This document shows positions 44,699 to 54,130 of a DNA stretch of 64,000 bases, in pieces. The notes beneath the pieces are model-generated. The model did no database searches and was not told the DNA's origin. It saw only the letters and a list, made by a program, of their open reading frames with translations. Both the position numbers and the translations under genes were made by a program. Origin of the DNA: DATBMA01 sp036555105 (GTDB lineage Bacteria; Actinomycetota; Acidimicrobiia; Spongiisociales; ZC4RG35); assembly GCA_036555105.1 (NCBI GenBank), contig DATBMA010000062.1:1-64000 (forward strand), given 5' to 3'. The number at the start of each line of letters is the position of its first letter. Position 1 is the stretch's first letter.

Positions 44699-46782
44699 CC
44701 GGCTGCTCCCCAGTCGAGAGAGAAGGCCATGGGTGTGAACATCATCTCGAACATGTCGGGGTCGGGGTTGTCCGGGTCCTGAGCGAGAGCTCGCAACAGG
44801 TACTCGCCGGACGACGAGCGGTGGGTGGTGGCATCGAGAGATGCCCCTACCTCCACCGACTCGTAGGTCGACGTCGCCCAGTTGTAGGCCTCGAGCTTGC
44901 CGGGGAACTGCCCGAAGAAATTCTGCATCGACAGCGTCGGGTTGCCCGCCTCTGCCGGCACGTGGAAGCTCATCGTGATCTCGTCGGTGGAGAAGTTCAC
45001 ATAGCCGGCCCCGCGCTCGACATAGGAAGGGGATCCGGCGTCGACCACGGTGGCGGCTGCCCGATTGCTCGAGTACTCGAGGGGCACCAGGATCAGCGTC
45101 CACCCCGAGACCTGGCGGGGGGCGCCGTCTAGTTGGAGGTCGAGCTTCAGGTCTTCGACGTAGGCGAACACGTACTCGCCGTTGGTGGCCGCGAGGGCGG
45201 CGGCGGCCGTGCTCAACCCGTTGTATCTCTGCCAGGCCAGATCGTCGAGCGGCTGGCGGCTCTGCATCACCGCGTCCCCGATTTGGGAGAACATCATGTT
45301 GGGGATCAGGGAGGTGGTGACCGTCCCTTCCTCGCCGGTGGCCAGGGGCTGGAGCGCCACGTCTACCTGGCCACCCCTCACCACTCCCCATGCCCACAGG
45401 TCCCATGGGCTGGTGTTGGCCACCGTCACCTCGATGCCGTTCCCGCCCTCTTGCAACTCGGTGGTGATCGTGGGCAGCGCCACCGCCGGGCCTGGCCAGC
45501 TTGCCTGCAAGCCGGCAGACTCGAGCTCGCCAAGGTCGAACTCCATCGAGGTCGGACCCACTTTGGTGGCGCTGGGAGACGCCAGCACTCCTGACATGTC
45601 GGTCACCCCACCCGGGTATGCCCGCCAATCGGCGGGAAGCCCGATCTCGTGGTGGCCTCCACCTCCACTGGCCAGGACCAGGGCGGTCTGGGCAGTCAAG
45701 GCGTCGCCGGTACCCACCAGCACCGTGGCGTGATTCATCACATTGGTCTCCAGCCGCTGCCGCCCTGCCACCCAGAACCCGGCCAGGGCGAGCAGAGAGA
45801 TGGCAGGGATGGTGATCCAGGCCAGCTCCCGACGGTGAAAGCGCTTCAGCACCAGCATGTTGACCGGGCCGAGGACAACCGCCAGCAGGACTACCGCCGC
45901 CAGCAGCCACGGCAGCTCCGGAACTCTCTGATCGGTGGCGGCGGTGGCAGAAGACATCAGCTGCTGGTCGGGGGTCTGCCAGCTGTCACGGAAGGCGACC
46001 TCGACCGGCGACGGCCTCAGGACCTCGGCCCATTGCTCTGCGTCGATGGCGCCGATGGCGGCGACGGTTATCACCTCCCCCTGTCCAACGCGATAGATCG
46101 TGGCGTCGGCCTCGGCCTGGGGATCTCCGGCCCCAGGGTCGATGCCGATGCGAGAGAGCGAGTCGGATTCGATCACGAGCCGGCCCCCCTGATGCAGCCA
46201 GCGCACCGCCGAGGGGGGCAGCTCAACCGGGTCGGCCAGGACCAGATAGGCGATCGGGTCGAGGTAGCCGTCGAGCGAATCGGCGGCGAGGTCGATCGGG
46301 ACCACAGGTCGCTCGGTGACGATCGACTCGACCCGCTTGAGCAGGCCGTCGAGCTCCGGGGCGCCAACCACTCCCACCAGGGTCTCGTCCTCAGGCACCT
46401 TGAGCTGGGTCGACTCATCGGCCACCACTTGGCCGTCCACCAGGAGCCGAACCCGCACCGCCTCCCGGGCCAGTGGGGCCGGGACCACCGAGGTGTAGGT
46501 CTTGACTCCGGCGGCCGGCACCTCGACCGGGATGTCGACGGTGCTGTCTCGAAGCTTGACCTGGAGGGTGCCGGAGATGAGGACGTCACTGCTGATGGTG
46601 ACGCTCACCTCCACCGGCCGCTGGGGGTGGACATAGCCGCTCACCCCTGCTGCGATCGCGATGGTCACGGGCGTCTGGGCTGCGCCCGCCGCGGCCGCCG
46701 GGCCAAGGAGTATCGAGCCGAGCACGACCGCGAGGAACCGCACGGTCGTAAGACGAATGCGGCGGGTGGCAGGTTCCCGCAT
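44695..46782 (-). CDS. Exported membrane-anchored protein of the MoxR/ABC operon
   Basis: About 695 residues. A signal peptide (LAVVLGSILLGPAAAAGAA) is followed by an exported beta-rich region, including VRWLHQGGRLVIES in a GATase-like fold. A membrane segment near 300-322 (PWLLAAVVLLAVVLGPVNMLVL) and a second shortly after are followed by another exported part of about 350 residues. I cannot name the family. Its place before an ABC-2 exporter pair resembles Gld-type auxiliary proteins. It starts at an ATG 10 bases after the nfuA stop. Confidence 0.78.
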   Translation of the reverse strand: MREPATRRIRLTTVRFLAVVLGSILLGPAAAAGAAQTPVTIAIAAGVSGYVHPQRPVEVSVTISSDVLISGTLQVKLRDSTVDIPVEVPAAGVKTYTSVVPAPLAREAVRVRLLVDGQVVADESTQLKVPEDETLVGVVGAPELDGLLKRVESIVTERPVVPIDLAADSLDGYLDPIAYLVLADPVELPPSAVRWLHQGGRLVIESDSLSRIGIDPGAGDPQAEADATIYRVGQGEVITVAAIGAIDAEQWAEVLRPSPVEVAFRDSWQTPDQQLMSSATAATDQRVPELPWLLAAVVLLAVVLGPVNMLVLKRFHRRELAWITIPAISLLALAGFWVAGRQRLETNVMNHATVLVGTGDALTAQTALVLASGGGGHHEIGLPADWRAYPGGVTDMSGVLASPSATKVGPTSMEFDLGELESAGLQASWPGPAVALPTITTELQEGGNGIEVTVANTSPWDLWAWGVVRGGQVDVALQPLATGEEGTVTTSLIPNMMFSQIGDAVMQSRQPLDDLAWQRYNGLSTAAAALAATNGEYVFAYVEDLKLDLQLDGAPRQVSGWTLILVPLEYSSNRAAATVVDAGSPSYVERGAGYVNFSTDEITMSFHVPAEAGNPTLSMQNFFGQFPGKLEAYNWATSTYESVEVGASLDATTHRSSSGEYLLRALAQDPDNPDPDMFEMMFTPMAFSLDWGAAG

Positions 46783-46792
46783 GTAGCTCAAG

Positions 46793-47395
46793 CTATTTCT
46801 TCGAGCGTTGGTAGTAGGGATTGCTCCCTGCTCCATGGTCCGTCACGTCGACGACCTCGGTCAGCTCCGGTATCGCCTCGCGCAGAATGCGATCGATCCC
46901 CTGGCTCAGCGTCACCTGGGCGAGGCCGCATCCCTGGCAGCCGCCGCTCAGGCGCAAGTAGGCCACGGTGCCATCCACCGAGACCAGCTCGGCTGCCCCG
47001 CCATGCATCGCAATCGAAGGGTTGACGCTCTCTGTCAGCACCCTGGCAACCTGGTCGGCCAGCGGGCCCTCGAGGTCGCCTGGCACTGCCGCCATCGCCG
47101 GGCTCGGGCTGTTGGGGTTGTTCATTGACAGACCCTCGTCGGTCAATCCGAGCGAGGCCCCCTGGAGGTTGGAGACGTCGCGCTCGAACACGATGACCGC
47201 GAGGTCGTCGTGGCGCTCGAGTACCTGGTCGTCCTGCAGGTCGGCGACCGGGATGAAGGCGAGATCGTAAGAGAACTGCCCTCCCCGCACTCCGGTGATC
47301 TCGAGTAGGAGTCCTACCTCCCCCTCCGTCCCTTCCTGGTCCCGGAGGCTGCGGATCATCTGCAGGGCATCCGCTTCGACTGTGAGGATGGCCAT
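46793..47395 (-). CDS. nfuA: NfuA-type iron-sulphur carrier
   Basis: 200 residues in two parts. The N-terminal degenerate A-type (HesB/IscA-like) domain (~1-95) has lost its cysteines, as in known NfuA. The C-terminal NifU domain carries the cluster motif SGGCQGCGLAQVTL near 150-162 (Cys-x2-Cys). Such proteins deliver 4Fe-4S clusters to apo-enzymes. It is the first gene of the long minus-strand operon, 10 bases ahead of the exported protein. A link to the VWA/ABC module beyond co-transcription is not evident. Confidence 0.9.
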   Translation of the reverse strand: MAILTVEADALQMIRSLRDQEGTEGEVGLLLEITGVRGGQFSYDLAFIPVADLQDDQVLERHDDLAVIVFERDVSNLQGASLGLTDEGLSMNNPNSPSPAMAAVPGDLEGPLADQVARVLTESVNPSIAMHGGAAELVSVDGTVAYLRLSGGCQGCGLAQVTLSQGIDRILREAIPELTEVVDVTDHGAGSNPYYQRSKK

Positions 47396-47404
47396 GAGAC
47401 TTCA

Positions 47405-47410
47405 ATGGTA
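47405..47410 (-). promoter_or_regulatory. -10 box (TACCAT) of the nfuA-VWA operon
   Basis: Minus-strand TANNNT hexamer, 9 bases, then ATG at 47395. With a normal start distance the leader would be about two or three bases. Confidence 0.4.
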
Positions 47411-47442
47411 CCGGACCGACCCCCCTAGACCCCCCTCGTCAT

Positions 47443-47448
47443 TAGCGT
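47443..47448 (+). promoter_or_regulatory. -10 box (TAGCGT) for a leaderless start at 47455
   Basis: TAGCGT, exactly 6 bases, then GTG. It is identical over 8 bases (TAGCGTTG) to the promoter before 34295. Confidence 0.58.
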
Positions 47449-47454
47449 TGCCTG

Positions 47455-48693
47455 GTGCCGCGAGTCCTCCTCGTGCTCCCCACTTCCACCTATCGCGCCA
47501 GTGACTTCCTGGAAGCCGCGGCCGAAGCCGGGGTGGAGGTGGCAGTGGCGGCAGAGGCACCGCTCCCCCTGATTCCCGAGGACCGATTCGTCCTGATCGA
47601 CTGCTCACGCCCAGAGCACGCCGCCGAGGAGATCGCCGACTTCCTGGCGAGAACGCCCGTCGATGCGATCGTGCCGGTGGACGATGCCGGCGTGGTGGTG
47701 GCGGCTCTTGCAGCCGATCGCATGGGGATGGCCCACAACCCACCCGAAGCGGTTGCCGCCACCCGCAACAAGGTCCAGATGCGCAGGCTCCTCGACCGAT
47801 CCGAAGTCCCCCAACCGACTTTCCGATTGCTCGGTCAGAGTGATGACCCCTCCGAGGTGGCCGAGCAGGTGGGGTATCCGCTCGTGGTCAAGCCGCTCGG
47901 GCTCTCCGGGAGCCGCGGGGTGATCAAGGTCACATCTCCATCCGACCTGGAGCAGACGGTCGAGCGAGTCCGCCTGATCAACATCACCTCGGGCTCGAGC
48001 CCTTCCGAGCCACTCCTGATGGAAGCTTTCATGCCGGGCCCTGAGGTTGCGGTCGAGGGCCTGGTATGGAACGGGCGCCTCGAGGTCCTGGCCGTGTTCG
48101 ACAAGCCAGAAGCGCTGGACGGGCCCTATTTCGAGGAGACCATCATGGTCGCCCCCTCCACCCTCCATCCCGAGATGCTGGAGGAGGTCGAGCGGGTGGC
48201 CGGCCTGGCAGTATCGGCAATAGGCATCGCCAACGGTCCCGTCCACGCCGAGCTCAGGATCACCGATGGCCGGGTCGGGGTGCTCGAGGTTGCGGCCAGA
48301 TCGATTGGGGGCCTCTGCGGGCGCACCCTTCGCTTCGGTCTGTCCGGCGACAGCCTGGAGAGCCTCATCATCGAGCAGGCGTTGGGCAAGCCCCAGGACG
48401 GCAGACGGCTGCTGGGCAGCACCGGGGTGCTGATGATCCCCATCCCGGCCGGCGGCAGGTTGGCCGGCGTCGATGGGATAGGTGAGGTATCGGCGCTGCC
48501 GCACGTGACCGGGGTCGAGATCACGGTCCCGGTCGGGAGCAGGATCCGCCCTGTGCCCGAGGCCGACCGCTATCTCGGGTTCGTCTTCGCTCGCGCGCCA
48601 GATCCGAAGACCGTCACCGACACTCTGCTGGCCGCCAAGCGCATGCTGGTCGTGCTGATCGAGCCTCCTACGACTTCAGCCCCCAGCGCGTGA
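47455..48693 (+). CDS. ATP-grasp ligase of unknown specificity
   Basis: 412 residues. The N-terminal pre-ATP-grasp part (VLLVLPTSTYRASDFLEAA, then VDAIVPVDDAGVVVAA) is followed by the ATP-grasp domain. Key motifs are NKVQMRRLL, YPLVVKPLGLSGSRGVIKV, MEAFMPGPEVAVEG and the metal-ligand end VHAELRITDGRVGVLEVAARSIGG. This layout resembles carboxylate-amine ligases of the PurK/BtrJ-like kind; the substrate is unknown. The GTG start is set by a leaderless promoter. Its last 26 bases overlap the convergent channel-like gene. Confidence 0.85.
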   Translation: MPRVLLVLPTSTYRASDFLEAAAEAGVEVAVAAEAPLPLIPEDRFVLIDCSRPEHAAEEIADFLARTPVDAIVPVDDAGVVVAALAADRMGMAHNPPEAVAATRNKVQMRRLLDRSEVPQPTFRLLGQSDDPSEVAEQVGYPLVVKPLGLSGSRGVIKVTSPSDLEQTVERVRLINITSGSSPSEPLLMEAFMPGPEVAVEGLVWNGRLEVLAVFDKPEALDGPYFEETIMVAPSTLHPEMLEEVERVAGLAVSAIGIANGPVHAELRITDGRVGVLEVAARSIGGLCGRTLRFGLSGDSLESLIIEQALGKPQDGRRLLGSTGVLMIPIPAGGRLAGVDGIGEVSALPHVTGVEITVPVGSRIRPVPEADRYLGFVFARAPDPKTVTDTLLAAKRMLVVLIEPPTTSAPSA

Positions 48694-49753
48694 TGCGCGG
48701 CCGATGATGGCCGAGTGACGAGCGATCCGACACCCATGGGGCGTATGGGGCCATGGTCAGCTCGGCCAGCTCCAGCAGGACCGTGTCGTAGTTGACTCTC
48801 CAGCCGGCAAAGTCCCGCCACGCCTGCTCGCGATCAACCACCACCGGCAGGCCGGCCTCGGCCAGGTGATCCAGGGCGTCGTCGAACTCGGCCCGGCCGA
48901 TCGAGATCGGATCCGTGGGCGCAGGGTCGGGATCGAACTGGATGCCGAAGAATGCGGCCACCCTTCTCAAGGCCAGGTATCCGGCCCGGATGCACAGCGG
49001 GGCCTGGGGGTCACGCGGGTGCTCGATGGCGGCCAGCCAGATGCCGGCCGAGTCGAGGACGGTGCCGGCCGCCGTCACCCATGACCGATCGGGCTGCGGC
49101 GATCGGAACCAGGTGAGCGCCGGGTAGGTGAGGTGGCTTTCTTCTATGTGGGCGAACCAGGCCTCCCAACGCTCCCAGGTGCTGGAGAGGTCCCTGGTCC
49201 AGCCGATGATGTGGAAGCGGGTCAGCAGCTCCACCGCGGTGGGCGGTGAGCCGGCCCTCACCTCGAGCAGATTGACCGCCTGCTCGCGGCGGGCGAAGGC
49301 GCTGTAGATGGCAGGGAGGAAACTGATCAGGAGGGCCAGGAGGCCGAGGCCGAGAGCGGCCTCAGTCGTTGCTAACACGTGGTGGACTCCGCTTTCCAGC
49401 GGCACCGAGCCCAAGGTCAGCAGGGACGACGCCGACGCCCAGCCCGACTCGCCGAAGTCGCCAAACCCGGTCGCCCAGAAGAGGGTCGTGTAGCCGAGGC
49501 CGACCAGGCTCAGCCAGGCGATCGGCAGCAGCATGAGCGTGACCGGGGCGTAGAGCGCCATCACCCGGTCGCGTTGCCCGAACGAGCGCCGCTCCGACGC
49601 CAGCGATCGGAACACACCGGCGGAAGTGCGAAAGATCAGCTGGGTGATGAGCGAAGCATCGGCTCGCGGCAGTACCACCGTACGTATCGCCGAAAGCAGG
49701 GTCACAATCACCAAGCCGACACCTGCCACTGCCACCAGCCATCGCGCCCACAT
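48668..49753 (-). CDS. Ion-channel-like membrane protein
   Basis: 361 residues. There are about four membrane segments in the first 160 residues: VAVAGVGLVIVTLLSAIRTVV, YAPVTLMLLPIAWLSLVGLGY and ATTEAALGLGLLALLISFLPA. A pore-like stretch in between (SSLLTLGSVPLES) occupies the filter position of two-helix K+ channels but lacks a TVGYG motif. The cytoplasmic C-terminal ~200 residues are helical. Selectivity is therefore doubtful and the channel role is tentative. It starts at an ATG 8 bases after TATCGT. Confidence 0.7.
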   Translation of the reverse strand: MWARWLVAVAGVGLVIVTLLSAIRTVVLPRADASLITQLIFRTSAGVFRSLASERRSFGQRDRVMALYAPVTLMLLPIAWLSLVGLGYTTLFWATGFGDFGESGWASASSLLTLGSVPLESGVHHVLATTEAALGLGLLALLISFLPAIYSAFARREQAVNLLEVRAGSPPTAVELLTRFHIIGWTRDLSSTWERWEAWFAHIEESHLTYPALTWFRSPQPDRSWVTAAGTVLDSAGIWLAAIEHPRDPQAPLCIRAGYLALRRVAAFFGIQFDPDPAPTDPISIGRAEFDDALDHLAEAGLPVVVDREQAWRDFAGWRVNYDTVLLELAELTMAPYAPWVSDRSSLGHHRPRITRWGLKS

Positions 49754-49761
49754 CGGCAGCC

Positions 49762-49767
49762 ACGATA
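49762..49767 (-). promoter_or_regulatory. -10 box (TATCGT) of the channel-like gene
   Basis: Minus-strand TANNNT hexamer, 8 bases, then ATG at 49753, in the 57-base gap after the phosphofructokinase stop. Confidence 0.45.
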
Positions 49768-49810
49768 GATGTGGGGGGCTTGCGCACTCCGGACGCGCGG
49801 ATTTGCAGGC

Positions 49811-50905
49811 CTAGAGGCTGAGCACGCCCTGGATGGCTTCCATCCTTCGCATCCGGTCCTGGGTCACCGCACTCGATCCATCGAGCAACGCAGCCGTCTC
49901 CTCCAGCACCGACTCGAAGCTGAAGAGGCGAATCCACGAATCGGAGGTGGGCTCGCCGAGATCTGTGAGGTTCCAGCCCGCCATCTTGTCGGTCTTGCCC
50001 GCCAGCACCGCCTCCACTGCCACCAAGCCGTAACGGCCGGCGAGCAGGCGATCGCGAAACGACGGGCTGCCTCCCCTGACCAGGTGCCCGAGCACCGTGC
50101 CCCGCACCTCGGCGTCGTAGCCTGGTCCGAGCCGGTTCTGCACCTCGGTGACCAGCTCGTGGGTCGGGATGGTCACACCCTCAGCCTTGATGATCAGCAC
50201 CAGGTTCTTGTCCCGGGTGGCATCGAAGCTCCGCCGGATCGAGTCGGCCACCGAGGAGATCGCCTCTTCCGGAGTGCGATTCTGTTCGGGCAGCAGCACG
50301 GCGTCGGCCGCTGCCGCCACCGCCGATGACATCGCCAGGTAACCGGAGTGGCGGCCCATCACCTCGACGATGAACGCGCGGTGGTGGCTGCGGGCGGTAT
50401 CACCGATGCGGTCGCAGGCCTCGACGATCGTGTTGAGGGCCGAGTCGACGCCAAGCGACTCGCGGGCCAGGCCTATGTCGTTGTCGATCGAGGCCGGGAT
50501 TCCGATGATCGGCACCGAGCACTCATTGGCAAGGGCGTGGGCCCCGGCCATGGTGCCGTTTCCGCCGATGACCAAAAGGCCGCCGACTCCTCGCTCTTCC
50601 AGTTGGGCCACGGCCGCGGCCCGGCCCGGCCCTCCATAGAAGCGCCCGCAGCGGGATGACCCGAGCACGGTTCCCCCCAACCCGCCCATCGTCTCTACCT
50701 CCGGCACCGGGTTGAGGCTGCCGCCGGCATCGAGCCTGCGGGTGAGCTGCCTGAACTCCCCGTCGATCAGCCCGTCGTAGCCCATCTCGATGCCCCACAC
50801 CTCCACCCCGCGGGCGGCGGCGACCTTGGTGACCGAGCGGATCGCCGCGTTCATCCCCGGGGCATCTCCGCCCGAGGTCAGCACGGCGAGTGAAGTCGCG
50901 GTCAT
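49811..50905 (-). CDS. pfkA: 6-phosphofructokinase
   Basis: 364 residues. Phosphorylates fructose-6-phosphate in glycolysis. It shows LAVLTSGGDAPGMNAAIRS, the phosphate-site region VIGGNGTMAG, the catalytic PASIDNDIGLARESLGVDSAL, VEVMGRHSGYLA and the sugar-site HLVRGGSPSFRDR. Gly at the position after Asn in GGNGT fits ATP use rather than pyrophosphate. Asn replaces the usual Asp/Glu of GGDG/GGEG, which contacts Mg in E. coli PfkA. The ATG gives the standard N-terminus; the frame continues upstream past a TACCGT box. Confidence 0.9.
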   Translation of the reverse strand: MTATSLAVLTSGGDAPGMNAAIRSVTKVAAARGVEVWGIEMGYDGLIDGEFRQLTRRLDAGGSLNPVPEVETMGGLGGTVLGSSRCGRFYGGPGRAAAVAQLEERGVGGLLVIGGNGTMAGAHALANECSVPIIGIPASIDNDIGLARESLGVDSALNTIVEACDRIGDTARSHHRAFIVEVMGRHSGYLAMSSAVAAAADAVLLPEQNRTPEEAISSVADSIRRSFDATRDKNLVLIIKAEGVTIPTHELVTEVQNRLGPGYDAEVRGTVLGHLVRGGSPSFRDRLLAGRYGLVAVEAVLAGKTDKMAGWNLTDLGEPTSDSWIRLFSFESVLEETAALLDGSSAVTQDRMRRMEAIQGVLSL

Positions 50906-50959
50906 TGGAGGTCCGAGGCCATTGGTCACGAACACGGTACCCACGCCTGCCGGCGGCCC

Positions 50960-50965
50960 TAGGAT
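50960..50965 (+). promoter_or_regulatory. -10 box (TAGGAT) of the lipoprotein gene
   Basis: TANNNT hexamer 20 bases before ATG 50986, with a GAGAGG ribosome site in the leader: a leadered transcript. Confidence 0.45.
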
Positions 50966-50985
50966 CCGCGCGACGAGAGGCGGTG

Positions 50986-52155
50986 ATGCGTAGGCACGCA
51001 CTGGTCCTGACAGCGGCCTTAGCCCTCGCCGCGTGCGCCCCCGCTTCCGAAGAAGTGGAGCCTGCACTGATGGTGCAGGGACCGCAAGGCTCGCTCGCCA
51101 CCCTCGACTCGGCCGGGATGATCACCGACCTCCTCGAGGAAGGGGCGGGGAAGGTGGCCCTCCAGCCCACCTGGGGACCGGGAGGAGAAGCCGCGTGGAC
51201 CGAGCTCAGTGGCAGCGACGCCGAGGTCGCCATCCTTCGGGAAGGCGAGGTCAATCGCTATCCGTCAGGCCACTCGCCCTTCTATTACGCCTGGAGCCCC
51301 GATGGTGAGAGACTCGTTCACCTCGGCTCAACGGTCCCGGGGGTGATCGACCTCACGCTCGTCAACGTGGATGGCGGGGGCGAGCGAGCGCTCGACCAGG
51401 GAGGGCCGTACTACTTCGACTGGGCCCCATCCTCGGACCGGCTGCTGGCGAACATCCAGAGCAGCAGGCTGGCGCTGGTCGATGTCGATGGGAATGCGAC
51501 CGACCTGGCGGTGGCAGTGGCTCCGTTCCAAGCCCCGGAATGGGTGGGAGACCACGAGGCGGTCGTGGTGATCAGGCGAGCCGACAGCGGCACAGCCGGC
51601 CTCGGCGAAGCGGCCGCAGCCCAGCTCGAGGTAGACGTGCTGGCGGTGATCGCCGACGATGGGTCGATAGTCCGCGAGCTGGCGACGCTTCGTGGATCCG
51701 CGGCATTCACTGTCGACCCGCAGCAGGAACGGGTTGCCTACACCGACACCGTGGGGCGGCGCTCGTACAGCCTGGGGCCACTGTATGTGGTGCCGCTGGC
51801 GGGCGGGGAGCCCGAACAGATCAGCGAAGACCGCGTCATCGCCCACCAGTGGAGCCCGAACGGGCGGCGCCTCCTCTACATGACCTTCGTAGAGGACATC
51901 GCCGGGCTGGCCCCCCACGTCTGGGAGGACGGAGTGCAGACCCAGTTCGAGGCATTCGTGCCCACCCAGACCTTCGCGCAGAACTACCTCCCATTCTGGG
52001 ATCAGTACACCCGGTCGTTGTCTCTGTGGGCACCAGACTCGGAGTCGTTCGTCTACCCGTCGGTTGATGGGGTGAAGACCCAAAAGATGGGGGACGATTC
52101 ACCCGAGATCCTGGCCGAAGGCGAGTTCGCCACCTGGAGCGTCGCCGCCGGCTGA
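50986..52155 (+). CDS. Lipoprotein with WD40-like beta-propeller
   Basis: About 389 residues. A lipoprotein signal (ALVLTAALALAAC) is followed by a chain of propeller blades with the TolB/PD40-like motifs YYAWSPDGERLVHLG, YYFDWAPSSDRLLAN, HQWSPNGRRLLYMTF and SLWAPDSESFVYPS. It probably sits outside the membrane and binds partners or ligands; no enzyme motif is seen. It is divergent from the phosphofructokinase gene and followed 22 bases later by a peptidase with its own promoter. Confidence 0.84.
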   Translation: MRRHALVLTAALALAACAPASEEVEPALMVQGPQGSLATLDSAGMITDLLEEGAGKVALQPTWGPGGEAAWTELSGSDAEVAILREGEVNRYPSGHSPFYYAWSPDGERLVHLGSTVPGVIDLTLVNVDGGGERALDQGGPYYFDWAPSSDRLLANIQSSRLALVDVDGNATDLAVAVAPFQAPEWVGDHEAVVVIRRADSGTAGLGEAAAAQLEVDVLAVIADDGSIVRELATLRGSAAFTVDPQQERVAYTDTVGRRSYSLGPLYVVPLAGGEPEQISEDRVIAHQWSPNGRRLLYMTFVEDIAGLAPHVWEDGVQTQFEAFVPTQTFAQNYLPFWDQYTRSLSLWAPDSESFVYPSVDGVKTQKMGDDSPEILAEGEFATWSVAAG

Positions 52156-52165
52156 CCTGACCGGA

Positions 52166-52171
52166 TATGGT
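52166..52171 (+). promoter_or_regulatory. -10 box (TATGGT) for a leaderless start at 52178
   Basis: TANNNT hexamer, exactly 6 bases, then ATG of the S9 peptidase. Confidence 0.57.
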
Positions 52172-52177
52172 CGGCGG

Positions 52178-54130
52178 ATGGGCCGGGTGTTAACTGCCGA
52201 AGACCTCTGGACGCTGGCGCGGGTTGGCAGGCCGGCGCCGGCGGGCGCAGGGCGGGTGGTGGTTCCGGTCACCGAGCACGACATCGCCGAGAACAACTCC
52301 ACCAGCCGGCTGTGGCTGGTGGACGGGGACGGCCCGCCTCGCCCGCTTACCGCGGCCGGCCGGGACGCCGCCAAGCCAGTTGTCTCCCCGGCCGGCGACC
52401 GCCTGATCTTCGTGAGGAAGGTCGCCGACCGGCCACAACTCCATCTCATGCCGATCGACGGCGGGGAACCGGAGCCGATCACCGACCTCCCCCTGGGCGT
52501 GCACGGGGGGAGATGGATGCCGGATGGCAGGCGGCTGGTGGTGCTTGCCAACCTCTTCAGGGGCCACCTGACGATCGAAGAGACGGCAGCCGAGCAGGAG
52601 CTCAGGCAAGCCCGGAAATTCGAAGTGCACGTCACCGAAGACGCGGTGTACCGCTATTGGGATGCATGGCTCACCGGAGGTGAGACCCCCCATCTGTTCA
52701 TGCTCGATCTGGACGGAGGGCAACTGCGGGACCTGACCCCGGACGCCGTCCGCTGGTGGCTCTGGCCGAGCACCGACGATCCCTTGCAGGAGTTCGACGT
52801 CGCCCCTGACGGATCCGAGATGGCATTCGCCGCAGACCGCAGCGAGCCTCCGCACCGATTCCTCCACTGGGGGGTATACCGACTCCGGCTGGACGACCTT
52901 GCCACCACCCTGATCACCGGCGAAGCCACCGGCCATTGTCACCGACCTCGGTACTCCCCCGATGGCCGCTCGCTCGTGTACGGACGGCAGTACGACCTCG
53001 ACTTCTACGCGGACCGTGTCCGGCTTGCCAAGGTCGACCTCGCCTCGGGCGAGCACACGATCCTGACCGACCACTGGGACCAATCCGCTGCCGAGTGGGA
53101 GCACCACCCGGACGGATCGCTCTTGCTCGTCGCCGAGCACAACGCTCGCCAGCATCTCTACCGCCTGGATGACGGTGACCACGAGCCGGTGCTGGTTGCG
53201 TCCGGCGGGACGATCGACGGTCCCCGGATCTCGCCGGAGGGCGCGGTGTACTCGTTGCACCACACCCTCTCCCATCCACCTGAGGTCGTGAGGGTGGAAG
53301 GCGGCTCACTGGTGCCGGTCACCTCGTTCACCGAGGCCGGCCTGAGCGGGATCGAGTTTGGCGAAGTCAGCGACCTCGCGGTGGAGGGAGCTGACGGGGC
53401 CGCGATCCAAGCCTTCCTGGTGATGCCGCCTGCGCCCCCGGCCGCGACGCCGCTGCCGCTGGTTCACATGATCCACGGCGGCCCCCATGCCACGTTCGGA
53501 GATGCATGGCACTGGCGATGGAACGCCCACGTCTTCGCTTCTCCCGGTTTCACCGTCTGCCTCGTCAACTTCCATGGATCGACCTCGTTCGGGCAGGCAT
53601 TCACGGAGTCGATCTCGGGCGAATGGGGGGACAAGCCATTCCGCGATATCGAGGCCACGACCGACCACCTGCTGGGCCTAGGCCTGGTCGATCCAGCGCG
53701 GATGGCGGTCGCAGGCGGCTCCTACGGCGGCTACCTCACCGCCTACATCACGTCGCAGACCAGTCGTTATGCGGCGGCGGTGGCGCACGCCGCCGTCACC
53801 AACCTCGGTGCGATGTATGCCTCCGACGTGACCTCGGGGAGGGCCCGGGCATACGGGGCCGAGGTCTGGGAAGACCTGGCGGCGGTCGAGCGTTGGAGCC
53901 CATCGGCCCACGCCGGCGGCTACTCGACCCCCACCCTGGTGGTACATGGTGAGCGCGACTATCGGGTGCCGTTGACCCAGGGCCTCGAGCTCTATGGAGT
54001 GCTGCGGGCCAAAGGGGTCCCTGCCCGCCTCCTGTACTACCCGGGGGAGAATCACTGGATCCTCCACCCGCAGAGCTCGCTGCACTGGTATCAGGAAGTC
54101 CTCGGATGGCTCAAGCTCTACTTGACATAG
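52178..54130 (+). CDS. S9 family (prolyl oligopeptidase-like) peptidase
   Basis: 650 residues. The N-terminal beta-propeller (~1-400) has blades such as PVVSPAGDRLIFVRK, FDVAPDGSEMAFAAD and PRYSPDGRSLVYGRQ. The C-terminal alpha/beta-hydrolase (~410-650) has the oxyanion HMIHGGPHATFG, nucleophile GGSYGG, acid HGERDYRVP and base His in GENHWI. No signal peptide is seen, so it is likely cytoplasmic, acting as an acylaminoacyl- or dipeptidyl-type peptidase on short peptides. Confidence 0.91.
   Translation: MGRVLTAEDLWTLARVGRPAPAGAGRVVVPVTEHDIAENNSTSRLWLVDGDGPPRPLTAAGRDAAKPVVSPAGDRLIFVRKVADRPQLHLMPIDGGEPEPITDLPLGVHGGRWMPDGRRLVVLANLFRGHLTIEETAAEQELRQARKFEVHVTEDAVYRYWDAWLTGGETPHLFMLDLDGGQLRDLTPDAVRWWLWPSTDDPLQEFDVAPDGSEMAFAADRSEPPHRFLHWGVYRLRLDDLATTLITGEATGHCHRPRYSPDGRSLVYGRQYDLDFYADRVRLAKVDLASGEHTILTDHWDQSAAEWEHHPDGSLLLVAEHNARQHLYRLDDGDHEPVLVASGGTIDGPRISPEGAVYSLHHTLSHPPEVVRVEGGSLVPVTSFTEAGLSGIEFGEVSDLAVEGADGAAIQAFLVMPPAPPAATPLPLVHMIHGGPHATFGDAWHWRWNAHVFASPGFTVCLVNFHGSTSFGQAFTESISGEWGDKPFRDIEATTDHLLGLGLVDPARMAVAGGSYGGYLTAYITSQTSRYAAAVAHAAVTNLGAMYASDVTSGRARAYGAEVWEDLAAVERWSPSAHAGGYSTPTLVVHGERDYRVPLTQGLELYGVLRAKGVPARLLYYPGENHWILHPQSSLHWYQEVLGWLKLYLT

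Noticed and set aside
44699..45910. A 404-codon extension of the ABC ATPase
   Set aside because: It is the shadow of the exported protein gene; the ABC domain and an ATGA overlap start at 44698.
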